Shown: piece after piece, positions 33,742 through 64,000 of the stretch | Layout: each line of letters begins with the position of its first letter | Numbering within the stretch: the first letter of the stretch is position 1 | Assembly (NCBI RefSeq): GCF_023094165.1 | Contig: NZ_JALMDK010000007.1 | Span: 375,099-439,098, forward strand | DNA from: Crossiella sp. S99.2 | GTDB taxonomy: Bacteria; Actinomycetota; Actinomycetes; Mycobacteriales; Pseudonocardiaceae | DNA: 64,000 nt | Reading direction: 5' to 3' | Position numbers and translations under genes: made by a program | Notes under the pieces: generated by a model | What the model was told of the DNA's origin: nothing | What the model saw: only the letters and a program-made list of their open reading frames with translations | The model's database searches: none

Positions 33742-35022
33742 GTGCGGGTACTTTTTGTCAGCTTCCCGGCTGCGGCGCACGTCTACCCGATGGTGCCGCT
33801 GGCCTGGTCGTTGCAGGCCCAGTGCCACGAGGTGCGGGTGGCGGTGCATCCGTCGATGGCGCACGAGGTCGGCCAGAGCGGCCTGCCCGCGATCGCCTTC
33901 GGCTCCTGCGACAACGAGCGCATGCAGGCCATGCTGGAGTTCAACGCGAACCTGCACGACCTGGAGGACCTGGACAACGATCTGGCCATCCGCGGCGAGG
34001 AGGACGAGCCGTGGCACAAGGCGTGGCTGACCCTGGTCGGCGCGTTGTCCTTGCACACGCCCGATCTGCCTGAGCTGGTCGCGCTGTGCCGGGACTGGAA
34101 ACCGGATCTGGTGCTGTGGGACCCGCTGTGCATCCAGGCCGCGGTGGCCGCCGAGGCCACCGGCATCCCGCACGCGCGGCTGTTGTGGGGCCAGGACAAT
34201 GTGGGCTGGCTGTGGGAGCGCTACTCCCGCCGCGAGCCCACCGGCGACATGATCATCGAGGGCTCGCTGGACTGGATGATGGCCCCGATGCTGGAGCCCT
34301 ACGGCCTGGAGTTCAGCGAAACCCAGATCCTCGGCCAGTCCAGCATCGACCAGCGGCCCGCCGGCTGGCGGATCCCCACCGGCATCGACTACCTGCCCAT
34401 GCGCTGGGCGCCCTACAACGGCGGCGCGGTCGCCCAGTCCTGGGTGACCACCCCGCCGCCGCGGCCGCGGGTGGTGATGACCTTCGGCACCTCCGGGCGT
34501 GGCCGATTGTTGTTCCACGTCAGCGGATCCAGCTTCGAGGACACCGTGCGCACGCTGTGCGAGCTGGACATCGAGCTGGTGGTCACCCTGGACAAGACCA
34601 AGCCGATCGAGAACCCGCCGGAGAACCTGCGGATCATCGACTACGTGCCGTTGAGCCAGATCCTGCCGACCTGCGCGGTGATCATCAACCACGCGGGCGA
34701 GGGCTCGGTGATGACCGCGGGCGTGCACGAGGTGCCGCAGCTGCTCTGCCCGGTGCCCAACTGGGGTGAGCACAACGTGGCGCGCGGAGTGGCCGCCACC
34801 GGCAACGGGCTGGTGCTCGCCGCCGAGGACTTCACCCCGGAGAAGGCCAAGGCCGCGCTGTCCCGGCTGCTCACCGAACCGGAGTTCCGCGCGGGCGCGG
34901 CCCGCTTCCGGCGGGAGCTGGACACCCTGCCTTTCCCCGCTGAGCTGATCCCACTGCTGACCGAGCGCGTCCGCGCGCACCAGGGCGGCGGGGCGCCCGG
35001 ACGACCTGACACGGAGAGATGA
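33742..35022 (+). CDS. Second glycosyltransferase, EryCIII/DesVII-like
   Basis: 426 residues from GTG 33742, with GGACGGAG upstream. 'MRVLFVSFPAAAHVYPMVPLAWSLQAQCHEVRVA' and 'INHAGEGSVMTAGVHEVPQLLCPVPNWGEHNVARGV' are the acceptor and donor motifs of macrolide glycosyltransferases acting on TDP-deoxysugars. Many of that group need a P450-like helper protein (EryCII, DesVIII); none lacking the heme Cys is seen nearby. It should attach the second, 2-deoxygenated sugar, either to the aglycone or to mycosamine. The methyltransferase starts four bases later. Confidence 0.87.
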   Translation: MRVLFVSFPAAAHVYPMVPLAWSLQAQCHEVRVAVHPSMAHEVGQSGLPAIAFGSCDNERMQAMLEFNANLHDLEDLDNDLAIRGEEDEPWHKAWLTLVGALSLHTPDLPELVALCRDWKPDLVLWDPLCIQAAVAAEATGIPHARLLWGQDNVGWLWERYSRREPTGDMIIEGSLDWMMAPMLEPYGLEFSETQILGQSSIDQRPAGWRIPTGIDYLPMRWAPYNGGAVAQSWVTTPPPRPRVVMTFGTSGRGRLLFHVSGSSFEDTVRTLCELDIELVVTLDKTKPIENPPENLRIIDYVPLSQILPTCAVIINHAGEGSVMTAGVHEVPQLLCPVPNWGEHNVARGVAATGNGLVLAAEDFTPEKAKAALSRLLTEPEFRAGAARFRRELDTLPFPAELIPLLTERVRAHQGGGAPGRPDTER

Positions 35023-35025
35023 CCT

Positions 35026-35751
35026 ATGGGCACCGAGTACGGACACCGCCAGGCAGCGATCTACGACGTGGTCTACGGCACCCGCAACGGCAAGGACTGG
35101 GGCGCCGAGGCCGAGATGCTGGCCACCAGGATCAAGACGTTGAAGCCGGGCGCCAGCTCGGTGCTGGATGTCGCCTGCGGCACCGGCAACCACCTGGTCA
35201 CTATGGCCCAGCACTTCGAGGTCGCCGACGGCGTGGAGCTGTCCGCCGGGATGTGCGAGGTGGCCAGGACCAAGCTGCCCGCGGCGGACATCGTCGAGGC
35301 GGACATGCGCGAGTTCGACCTCGGCAAGCGCTACGACGCGATCACCTGCATGTGTTACAGCATCGCGTATCCGACCTCGGTGGGTGAGTTGAAGACGGTG
35401 CTGAGCCGGATGGCCGCGCACCTCAACCCCGGCGGCGTGGTCATCGTGGAGCCGTGGTGGACGCCGGAGACCTTCCTGCCCGGCTACTTCGCCGCCTCGG
35501 CCTACCAGGACAGCGAGCAGGCCATCACCCGCGTTTCGCACACCGTCAAGGACGGCAACACCAGCCGGATGACCATCCACTACACGGTGGCCGACCACAC
35601 CGGCGTGGAGAGCTTCACCGAGCTGGACGTGCTGTCGCTGTTCCACATCAGCGAGTACACCGACGCCTTCGAGTCCGCCGGCCTGACCGTCCAGTACCAC
35701 CCGGGCCCCCCGACCGGCCGGGGCCTGTTCGTCGCCACCGCGCCGAACTGA
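35026..35751 (+). CDS. Sugar N-methyltransferase (DesVI/TylM1-like)
   Basis: 241 residues from ATG 35026, just after the second glycosyltransferase. SAM motif I is 'VLDVACGTGNH' (46-56). The 'AIYDVVYGTRNGKDW' N-terminus, 'AITCMCYSIAYP', 'VIVEPWWTPETFLPGYFAA' and 'PTGRGLFVA' are the hallmarks of TDP-aminosugar N,N-dimethyltransferases. Only one sugar aminotransferase is present in the window, so its substrate is either GDP-mycosamine or a second aminosugar completed by genes outside. Confidence 0.87.
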   Translation: MGTEYGHRQAAIYDVVYGTRNGKDWGAEAEMLATRIKTLKPGASSVLDVACGTGNHLVTMAQHFEVADGVELSAGMCEVARTKLPAADIVEADMREFDLGKRYDAITCMCYSIAYPTSVGELKTVLSRMAAHLNPGGVVIVEPWWTPETFLPGYFAASAYQDSEQAITRVSHTVKDGNTSRMTIHYTVADHTGVESFTELDVLSLFHISEYTDAFESAGLTVQYHPGPPTGRGLFVATAPN

Positions 35752-35765
35752 CCCCACCCCGCCCC

Positions 35766-35830
35766 GAGTTGGCCCAAGTCGTACGCCAAGTTGGGCAAAG
35801 TGGGCGTACCAGTTGGGCAAACTCGTCGTC
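35766..35830. repeat. Array R3 of ~22-bp GGCC-core degenerate repeats (3 units)
   Basis: Three tandem units (for example AAGTTGGGCAAAGTGGGCG) between the methyltransferase and aminotransferase genes. It belongs to the same family as R1, R2 and R4. Confidence 0.7.
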
Positions 35831-35847
35831 TAGGTAGGAGGGGCCTG

Positions 35848-37011
35848 ATGGCCAAGATCAATGTGTTCCAGCCTTCGCTTGGGGCGGAGGAGGCGGCGGC
35901 GGTCGCTGAGGTGTTCGAGAGCAACTGGCTCGGCTACGGGGCGCGGGCGGCGGCCTTCGAAGCCGAGTTCGCCGCGCATCTCGACGTGCCCGCTGAGCAG
36001 GTCTTCCACATCAACAGCGCTACCTCCGGGCTGTTCCTGGCCATCGAACTGCTCGGGCTGGGTCCCGGTGACGACGTGGTGCTGCCCTCGGCCCACTTCG
36101 TCGCCGCGGGCAACGCGGTCGCCGCTTCTGGGGCCCGGCCGGTGTTCTGCGATGTGGACCCGGCCACGATGAACCCCAGCGCCGAGCACATCGCCGCGGC
36201 GCTGACCCCGGCTACCAAAGCGGTGCTCACCCTGCACTTCGGCGGCCAGCCCGGCGATATCGAGGCGGTCGCCAAGCTGTGCCGGGAGCGGGAGATCACC
36301 CTGATCGAGGACGCCGCCTGCGCGGTCGCCTCCACTGTGGACGGACGAGCCTGCGGGACCTTCGGCGATATCGCGGTGTGGAGCTTCGACGCGATGAAGA
36401 TCCTGGTCACCGGCGACGGCGGCATGTTCTACGCGCGCGACCCCGAGGTGGCGGCCAGGGCCAAGCGGCTGGCCTACTTCGGGCTGGGCAAATCGGCCAG
36501 CGGCTTCGTCAAGTCCAAGGCCCGCGCCCAGCGCTGGTGGGACCTGGAGATCGAGGAGTTCGGCCGCCGGATCATGGGCAACGACATCACCGGCGCGATC
36601 GGCAGCGTGCAGCTGGCCAAACTGCCGGGGTTCGTCGGGCGCAGGCTGGAGATCGCCGCGGCCTACGACCGGCTGCTGGCCGACGTGCCGGGCGTGACCA
36701 CCCCGCCGCCGCTGCCCACCGGACACCGCAGTTCGGGCTACTTCTACTGGATCCAGTGCGAGACCGCGCTACGCGACCGCATCGCCGCCGACCTCCTCGC
36801 GGCCGGCGTGTACACCACTTTCCGCTACCCGCCGCTGCACCGGGTGCCCATCTACGGCGCGGTGGACGCCGACCTGCCCGGCACCGAACTGGCCGCGGAG
36901 ACCACCATCCTGCTACCCCTGCACCAGTCCATCACCGACGAGGACGTCGCCCAGGTAGTGGCCTCGGTGCAGGCCAGCGTGGCCGCCCTAACCCCGGTCC
37001 CCACCCCCTGA
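35848..37011 (+). CDS. DegT/DnrJ/EryC1 aminotransferase (mycosamine-forming, NysDII-like)
   Basis: 387 residues from ATG 35848, with TAGGAGG upstream. It is a PLP-dependent sugar aminotransferase: 'NSATSGLFLAIELLGLGPGDDVVLP', 'IEDAACAV', PLP-binding Lys184 in 'WSFDAMKILVTGDGG', and 'YPPLHRVPIYG' at the C-terminal substrate loop. In polyene pathways (NysDII, AmphDII, PimC) it aminates GDP-3-keto-6-deoxymannose to GDP-mycosamine. How the 4-keto product of the dehydratase becomes the 3-keto form is unresolved in the known systems too. It is flanked on both sides by GGCC-core repeat arrays. Confidence 0.9.
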   Translation: MAKINVFQPSLGAEEAAAVAEVFESNWLGYGARAAAFEAEFAAHLDVPAEQVFHINSATSGLFLAIELLGLGPGDDVVLPSAHFVAAGNAVAASGARPVFCDVDPATMNPSAEHIAAALTPATKAVLTLHFGGQPGDIEAVAKLCREREITLIEDAACAVASTVDGRACGTFGDIAVWSFDAMKILVTGDGGMFYARDPEVAARAKRLAYFGLGKSASGFVKSKARAQRWWDLEIEEFGRRIMGNDITGAIGSVQLAKLPGFVGRRLEIAAAYDRLLADVPGVTTPPPLPTGHRSSGYFYWIQCETALRDRIAADLLAAGVYTTFRYPPLHRVPIYGAVDADLPGTELAAETTILLPLHQSITDEDVAQVVASVQASVAALTPVPTP

Positions 37012-37022
37012 AGCCCCACACC

Positions 37023-37144
37023 GTGTTGGCCGTTGTCGTACGGCGTGTTGGCCGTTCTGGACGGTGTGTTGGCCGAACTGGTACGCCCAGGACCAGCCTG
37101 GGCGTACCAGTTCGGCCAAGACTGGGTACGACAACGGCCAACAC
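37023..37144. repeat. Array R4: GGCC-core repeats forming nested perfect inverted repeats
   Basis: About six 18-22-bp units. The outer arms 37023-37041 and 37126-37144 are perfect 19-bp inverted repeats (GTGTTGGCCGTTGTCGTAC and its complement). The inner arms 37071-37091 and 37097-37117 are perfect 21-bp inverted repeats around ACCAG. RNA from either strand could fold into a long hairpin. It lies between the aminotransferase gene and the P450 promoter and probably acts as a terminator. Confidence 0.85.
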
Positions 37145-37175
37145 GCCGGTGGGTTCTAGCTTCTCCGTCCCGACA

Positions 37176-37191
37176 CTAAGGATTTCCGCTT
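37176..37191. promoter_or_regulatory. Weak PimM-like site before the P450/PKS genes
   Basis: CTAAGGATTTCCGCTT keeps the GGATTTCC core but matches the PimM consensus at only 12 of 16 positions. It lies 65 bp before the P450 start, where a promoter for the P450-PKS unit is expected. Confidence 0.35.
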
Positions 37192-37255
37192 CGCAGCTAC
37201 GTGAGACTCGGTGTACCGGTCCCAGAGCAACCGCCCCGGGAAGAAAGGTTTCACC

Positions 37256-38434
37256 TTGTCAAAGCAGCCAGTTGACCTGGAATCCCTCCGTGTCCCCGCA
37301 CTGACCGACAACCCGGTCATGCTCGCCATGCTGGCGGAGAAGCCGCTGTGGCGGGTTCGCACGTCCACCGGCGATCACGCCTGGCTGGTGCTGGGGTTCG
37401 AGGAAATCCGCGCGCTGCTCGTGGACAGAAGGATTGGCCGCACGCACCCGGATCCGCGCAACGCGCCCCGGGTTTACGACAACTCCATGCTGGAAATGGC
37501 CGCGACCGAAGTCGGTGACATGGACCCGAGGGAGGTCCACGCCGAGGTCCGCGGGCTGGTGGCGCCCTACTTCTCGCGCAAGCGAATGGTGACGCTGCGG
37601 CCCCGGGTGCAGGCCGTGGTCGATGAGGCGATCGATCGGATGCTCAGCCAGGGTCACCCGGTGGACCTGCGCGCTGAGTTCGCCATGCCGGTGCCAGGTC
37701 TGGTGCTGTTCGAGCTGATCGGCGTGCCCGTGGACGCCAGGACGAAACTGCTCGAACTGCTCGATGTCATGCACCGCATGGACGCCACCGAAGAGGACCG
37801 GATGGCGGCGTTGTCCTTCCTGGCCGAACTGGCCGCGGAGAAGCGCCGAAATCCGGGCGATGACTTCCTCTCGGCGCTCAGCGACCGGGTGGACGACTGG
37901 AACCTCGCTTCGCTGGCGATCATGCTGATCTTCGCCGGTCACGGCAGCACCTCGGCCGCCGTGGTGAACGGAACACTGCGCCTGCTGACTCGTCCGGACC
38001 TCCGCGAGGAACTGATGAGCAAGCCGGAGCTGATGGCCACCGCCATCGAGGAACTACTGCGCACCAACAACGTCGGCGGTCTCTGGCTGCCGCACTACGC
38101 GCAGGAGGACATCGAGATCGCCGGGGAGACCATTCGCGGCGGCGACCTCGTGTTGCCGGACTTCGGTGTCGGCAACTTCGACCCGAGCGCGTTCCCGGAC
38201 GCCGAGCGGATCGACCTCCGGCGAAATCCCAATCAGCACCTGACGTTCGCGCACGGGGCGTGGCACTGCGTCGGGGCTCCGCTGGTGCGGATGGAGCTGG
38301 ACGTCATCTTCACCACCTTGTTCACCCGGATTCCGACCTTGCGACTCGACGCGGAGCTACAAGAGGTGCTGGGCGTGGGCGCGGACGACGATCGGTTCGC
38401 CGTGAGCGTCGATTCGCTGCCTGTGGCCTGGTAG
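37256..38434 (+). CDS. Cytochrome P450 with atypical I-helix
   Basis: 392 residues from TTG 37256, with AAAGG upstream; GTG 37211 is an alternative. Heme-binding 'FAHGAWHCVG' has the ligand Cys338, and ExxR is 'EELLR' (266-269). The oxygen-activation motif reads 'AGHGST' (227-232), where most P450s have AGxETT, so the acid and first Thr are replaced by Gly and Ser. In polyene clusters P450s oxidise the C16 methyl to carboxyl (NysN, AmphN, PimG) or hydroxylate or epoxidise elsewhere. Its place directly before the PKS gene fits post-PKS tailoring, but no ferredoxin gene is visible. A catalytically altered or helper role is possible. Confidence 0.82.
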   Translation: MSKQPVDLESLRVPALTDNPVMLAMLAEKPLWRVRTSTGDHAWLVLGFEEIRALLVDRRIGRTHPDPRNAPRVYDNSMLEMAATEVGDMDPREVHAEVRGLVAPYFSRKRMVTLRPRVQAVVDEAIDRMLSQGHPVDLRAEFAMPVPGLVLFELIGVPVDARTKLLELLDVMHRMDATEEDRMAALSFLAELAAEKRRNPGDDFLSALSDRVDDWNLASLAIMLIFAGHGSTSAAVVNGTLRLLTRPDLREELMSKPELMATAIEELLRTNNVGGLWLPHYAQEDIEIAGETIRGGDLVLPDFGVGNFDPSAFPDAERIDLRRNPNQHLTFAHGAWHCVGAPLVRMELDVIFTTLFTRIPTLRLDAELQEVLGVGADDDRFAVSVDSLPVAW

Positions 38435-38465
38435 CTCACCGAGTCCCCGACAACACCAGGTGCCG

Positions 38466-61219
<22,754 letters not shown>

Positions 61220-61223
<4 letters not shown>

Positions 61224-64000
61224 ACGACATGGCAGCCCAGAACAACAAGGTCGTCGACGCGCTGCGCGCGGCGCTCAAGCAGGCCGAGACGCTGCGTCAG
61301 CAGAACGCGAAGCTGGAATCCGCGGCTGTCGAGCCGATCGCCATCCTCGGCATGGCCTGCCGCTACCCCGGCGGCATCGCCTCACCTGAGGACCTGTGGC
61401 AACTCGCGGAGAACGGCGTGGACGCCATCGGCGACATGCCCACCGACCGCGGCTGGGACTTCGCCGCCTTGGACGCACTGCCCGGCCAGGGCGGTCCCGA
61501 GGTGCCCCGGTTCGGTGGATTCGTCGAAGACGTGGCCGGGTTCGATCCGACCTTCTTCCGGATTTCCCCGCGCGAGGCGCTCATCCTGGACCCGCAACAG
61601 CGGCTGCTGCTGGAAGTCGGCTGGGAAGCCCTGGAACGCGCGGGCATCGACCCGGTCGGCCTGCGCGGCGGCGACACCGGCGTGTTCGTCGGCGGCGGCA
61701 CCGGCGACTACCGGGTGCCGATGGGCGCGATCGAATGGCAGACCGCCCAGTCCAGCAGCCTGCTCTCCGGCCGCGTCTCCTACATCTTCGGCTTCCGCGG
61801 CCCCACCCTCACCGTGGACACCGGCTGCTCCTCATCCCTGGTCGCACTGCACCTGGCGGCCAGGGCACTGCGGGCGGGGGAGTGCTCGATCGCGCTCGTC
61901 GGCGGCGTCAGCGTGCTCTCCAGCACCGCCGGATTCGTCGAATTCGCCGCCCAGGGCGCGCTGTCCTCGGACGGGCGCTGCAAGGCTTTCGCCGAGGCTG
62001 CCGACGGCACCGGCTGGGCCGAGGGCGCCGGTGTGCTGGTGCTGCAACGACTTTCCGAGGCGCAGGCGCAGAACCGGCGCATCCTGGCGGTCATCCGCGG
62101 CACCGCGATGAACTCCGACGGCGCCTCCAACGGCATGACCGCGCCCAGCGGACCGGCCCAGCGCCGGGTCATCCGGGCCGCGCTGCGCAACGCCCGGCTC
62201 ACCCCGGCCGAGGTCGACATCGTCGAGGCGCACGGCACCGGCACCAAACTCGGCGACCCGATCGAAGCCCAGGCCCTCCTGGCCACCTACGGCAAGGACC
62301 GGGAAACCCCGCTGCTGCTGGGCTCCATCAAGTCCAACATCGGGCACACCCAGGCCGCCGCCGGCGTCGCGGGCATCATCAAGGTGGTACAGGCGATCCG
62401 GCACGGCGCGGTGCCCAAGACCCTGCACGTGGACCGCCCCAGCTCGCACATCGACTGGACCGCGGGCGCCATCGACCTGGTCACCAAAACCACCGCCTGG
62501 CCCGAGGTGGACCGTCCGCGCCGGGCCGGCGTGTCCTCCTTCGGCGCCAGCGGCACCAACACACACGTCATCGTCGAACAGGCCCCGGAAGCCGCCGAAC
62601 CGCCCGCGGTGGCGCACCCGCCCGGGGTGGTGCCCTGGGTGCTCTCCGGTCGCACCGACGCCGCCCTGCGCGCTCAGGCCGCCGCGCTCCTGTCTACTGT
62701 GGACAGTCGACCGGTCGACCTGGGTTTCTCGCTGGCCACCACCCGATCCACCTTCACCAGCCGGGCCGTGGTGCTGGACCCCGCCGGGCTGAGCGCACTG
62801 GCCAACGGCGAGCGCGACTCCGGCGTGATCGAAGGCTCGCCGGTAGCGGGCAAGACCGCCTTCCTCTTCCCCGGCCAGGGCGCGCAACGACTCGGCATGG
62901 GACAGGCGCTGTACGCGCGTTTCCCGGCCTTCGCCACGGCTTTCGACCAGCTCGCGGACGCCTTCGAGGGCCACCTCGGCGGCTCCCTGCGCGAGGTGCT
63001 GTGGGGTGCGGATCCGAAGCGGCTGGAGAACACCGGCTGGACGCAGCCCGCGTTGTTCGCCATCGAGGTCGCGTTGTTCCGGCTGCTCGAATCCTGGGGT
63101 GTGCGACCGGATCTGCTGATCGGCCACTCGGTCGGCGAGATCGCCGCCGCACACGTGTCCGGGGTGTACTCCGCCGCCGACGCCTGCGCGCTGGTCGCGG
63201 CCCGATCCCGGCTGATGTCCGCGCTGCCCGCCGGTGGCTCGATGGTCGCGGTGGACGCCACCGAGGCCGAGATCACCCCGCTGCTCGCCGAGTACCCCGA
63301 GGTGGCCATCGCCGCCGTCAACGGGCCGCGCTCGGTGGTGCTCTCCGGGGTTTTGACCGCAGTCGGCGAGCTGGCCGAGATCCTGGCGAACCGCGGGCAC
63401 CGCACCAAAACCCTGCCGGTCAGCCATGCCTTCCATTCGCCGTTGATGGAACCGATGCTGGCCGAGTTCCGCACCGCGGTCGCCGCGCTCACCCCCGAGC
63501 GCGCCCGCATCCCGATCTGCTCCACGGTCACCGGCGAACTCGTCCAGGGCGAACAGCTCGACGCCGACTACTGGGTCGCCCAGGTGCACCGCACCGTCCG
63601 CTTCGCCGACGGCGTGCGCACACTGGCCGCCGCGGCCGTCGCCCGGTTCGTCGAGGTCGGCCCCGGCGGCGCGCTGTCCTCGATGGTGCACGAGACCCTG
63701 GCCGAGACCGAGGGCGAACGCGCGGTCATCGCGCTGTTGCGGGACGACCGCGAGGAACGCGACGACAGCGCCGAGGAGATCGTGCTGCTGCGCGGCCTGT
63801 CCCGGCTGCACGTGGCCGGTGGCACCGTGGACTGGGCCGAGTTCTTCCGCGACTCCGGCGCCGCCGTGGTCGACCTGCCCACCTATGCCTTCCAGCGCGA
63901 GCGCTACTGGCCGGTCGGCGAACAGCGCACCAACAACGCGGCCGGCCTCGGCCTGATCCCGATCTTCCACCCGATGCTCGGCGCGGTCACCGCCTCCGCC
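61220..64000 (+). CDS. Type I modular polyketide synthase, next subunit (3' truncated by the window)
   Basis: The frame is open to the window edge (927 codons visible). The start is GTG 61220, overlapping the previous TGA by four bases, or ATG 61229. An N-terminal docking coiled coil ('KVVDALRAALKQAETLRQQNAKLE') is followed by KS with Cys203 in 'VDTGCSSSL' (Gly where Ala is usual) and 'FFRISPREALILDPQQ' (usually GISPREALAMDPQQ). AT has Ser637 ('GHSVGE') and 'HAFH' from 736, so malonyl. The text then enters a dehydratase domain ('IFHPMLGAVTASA', His917). So module 6 begins KS-AT-DH; the rest lies to the right. Translational coupling implies it follows directly in the assembly line. Confidence 0.93.

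Noticed and set aside
37256..38434. P450 as a heme-less EryCII/DesVIII-type helper
   Set aside because: The heme Cys338 and ExxR are intact, so it should bind heme; a helper role is kept only as a minor alternative.

Overview
The window is very GC-rich DNA with GTG/TTG starts, actinomycete-type serine/threonine kinases, LuxR-family activators and giant modular polyketide synthase (PKS) genes. It is part of an actinobacterial chromosome, perhaps Pseudonocardiales; that rank is a guess. No rRNA, tRNA, insertion sequence, phage gene or CRISPR array was recognised.

Left part (1-17.6 kb), ordinary chromosome: the end of an F420-type oxidoreductase gene, a SnoaL-like protein, a lipoprotein, glutathione peroxidase, a secreted discoidin/beta-helix glycan enzyme with a palindromic operator candidate, a TetR-tautomerase operon, a TauD-type dioxygenase and a membrane protein. 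A signalling island follows (WD40 kinase, Cys-rich TPR protein, FHA kinase), then a small orphan protein, a septum-formation-like membrane protein and a secreted alpha-L-fucosidase.

Right part (about 18.1-64 kb, running off the right edge), a biosynthetic cluster that looks like a polyene macrolide cluster. It holds a PAS-LuxR regulator of the PimM/NysRIV kind, a type II thioesterase, a DUF5988-like small protein, GDP-mannose 4,6-dehydratase, two tandem LAL regulators and an AsnB-type glutamine amidotransferase. Then come an NDP-hexose 2,3-dehydratase, a mycosaminyltransferase-like glycosyltransferase, an aldo-keto reductase, a second glycosyltransferase, a sugar N-methyltransferase, a DegT aminotransferase and a P450. 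Last are a five-module PKS of 7,585 residues and the first 2.8 kb of the next PKS gene.

How the genes fit: the five modules read (1) DH-KR with malonyl, (2) KR with malonyl, (3) KR with methylmalonyl, (4) KR with malonyl, (5) dead KR with malonyl. That is the order expected for the conserved polyene segment: last polyene C=C, the carbon carrying mycosamine, a hydroxyl beside the methyl branch (the carboxyl carbon in amphotericin), a hydroxyl, and the ketone that closes the hemiketal. GDP-mannose dehydratase, the aminotransferase and the first glycosyltransferase supply and attach mycosamine. The 2,3-dehydratase, aldo-keto reductase, N-methyltransferase and second glycosyltransferase suggest a second, 2-deoxygenated and possibly N-methylated sugar, and AsnB suggests an amide; both would be unusual for this class. 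The loading module, most polyene modules and the terminal thioesterase are not in the window.

Regulation and structure: 16-bp sites resembling the published PimM operator lie before asnB, the 2,3-dehydratase gene and the first glycosyltransferase gene, and weaker ones before the PAS-LuxR and P450 genes. Four intergenic gaps carry arrays of a degenerate unit of about 22 bp with a GGCC core; one folds into nested perfect inverted repeats.
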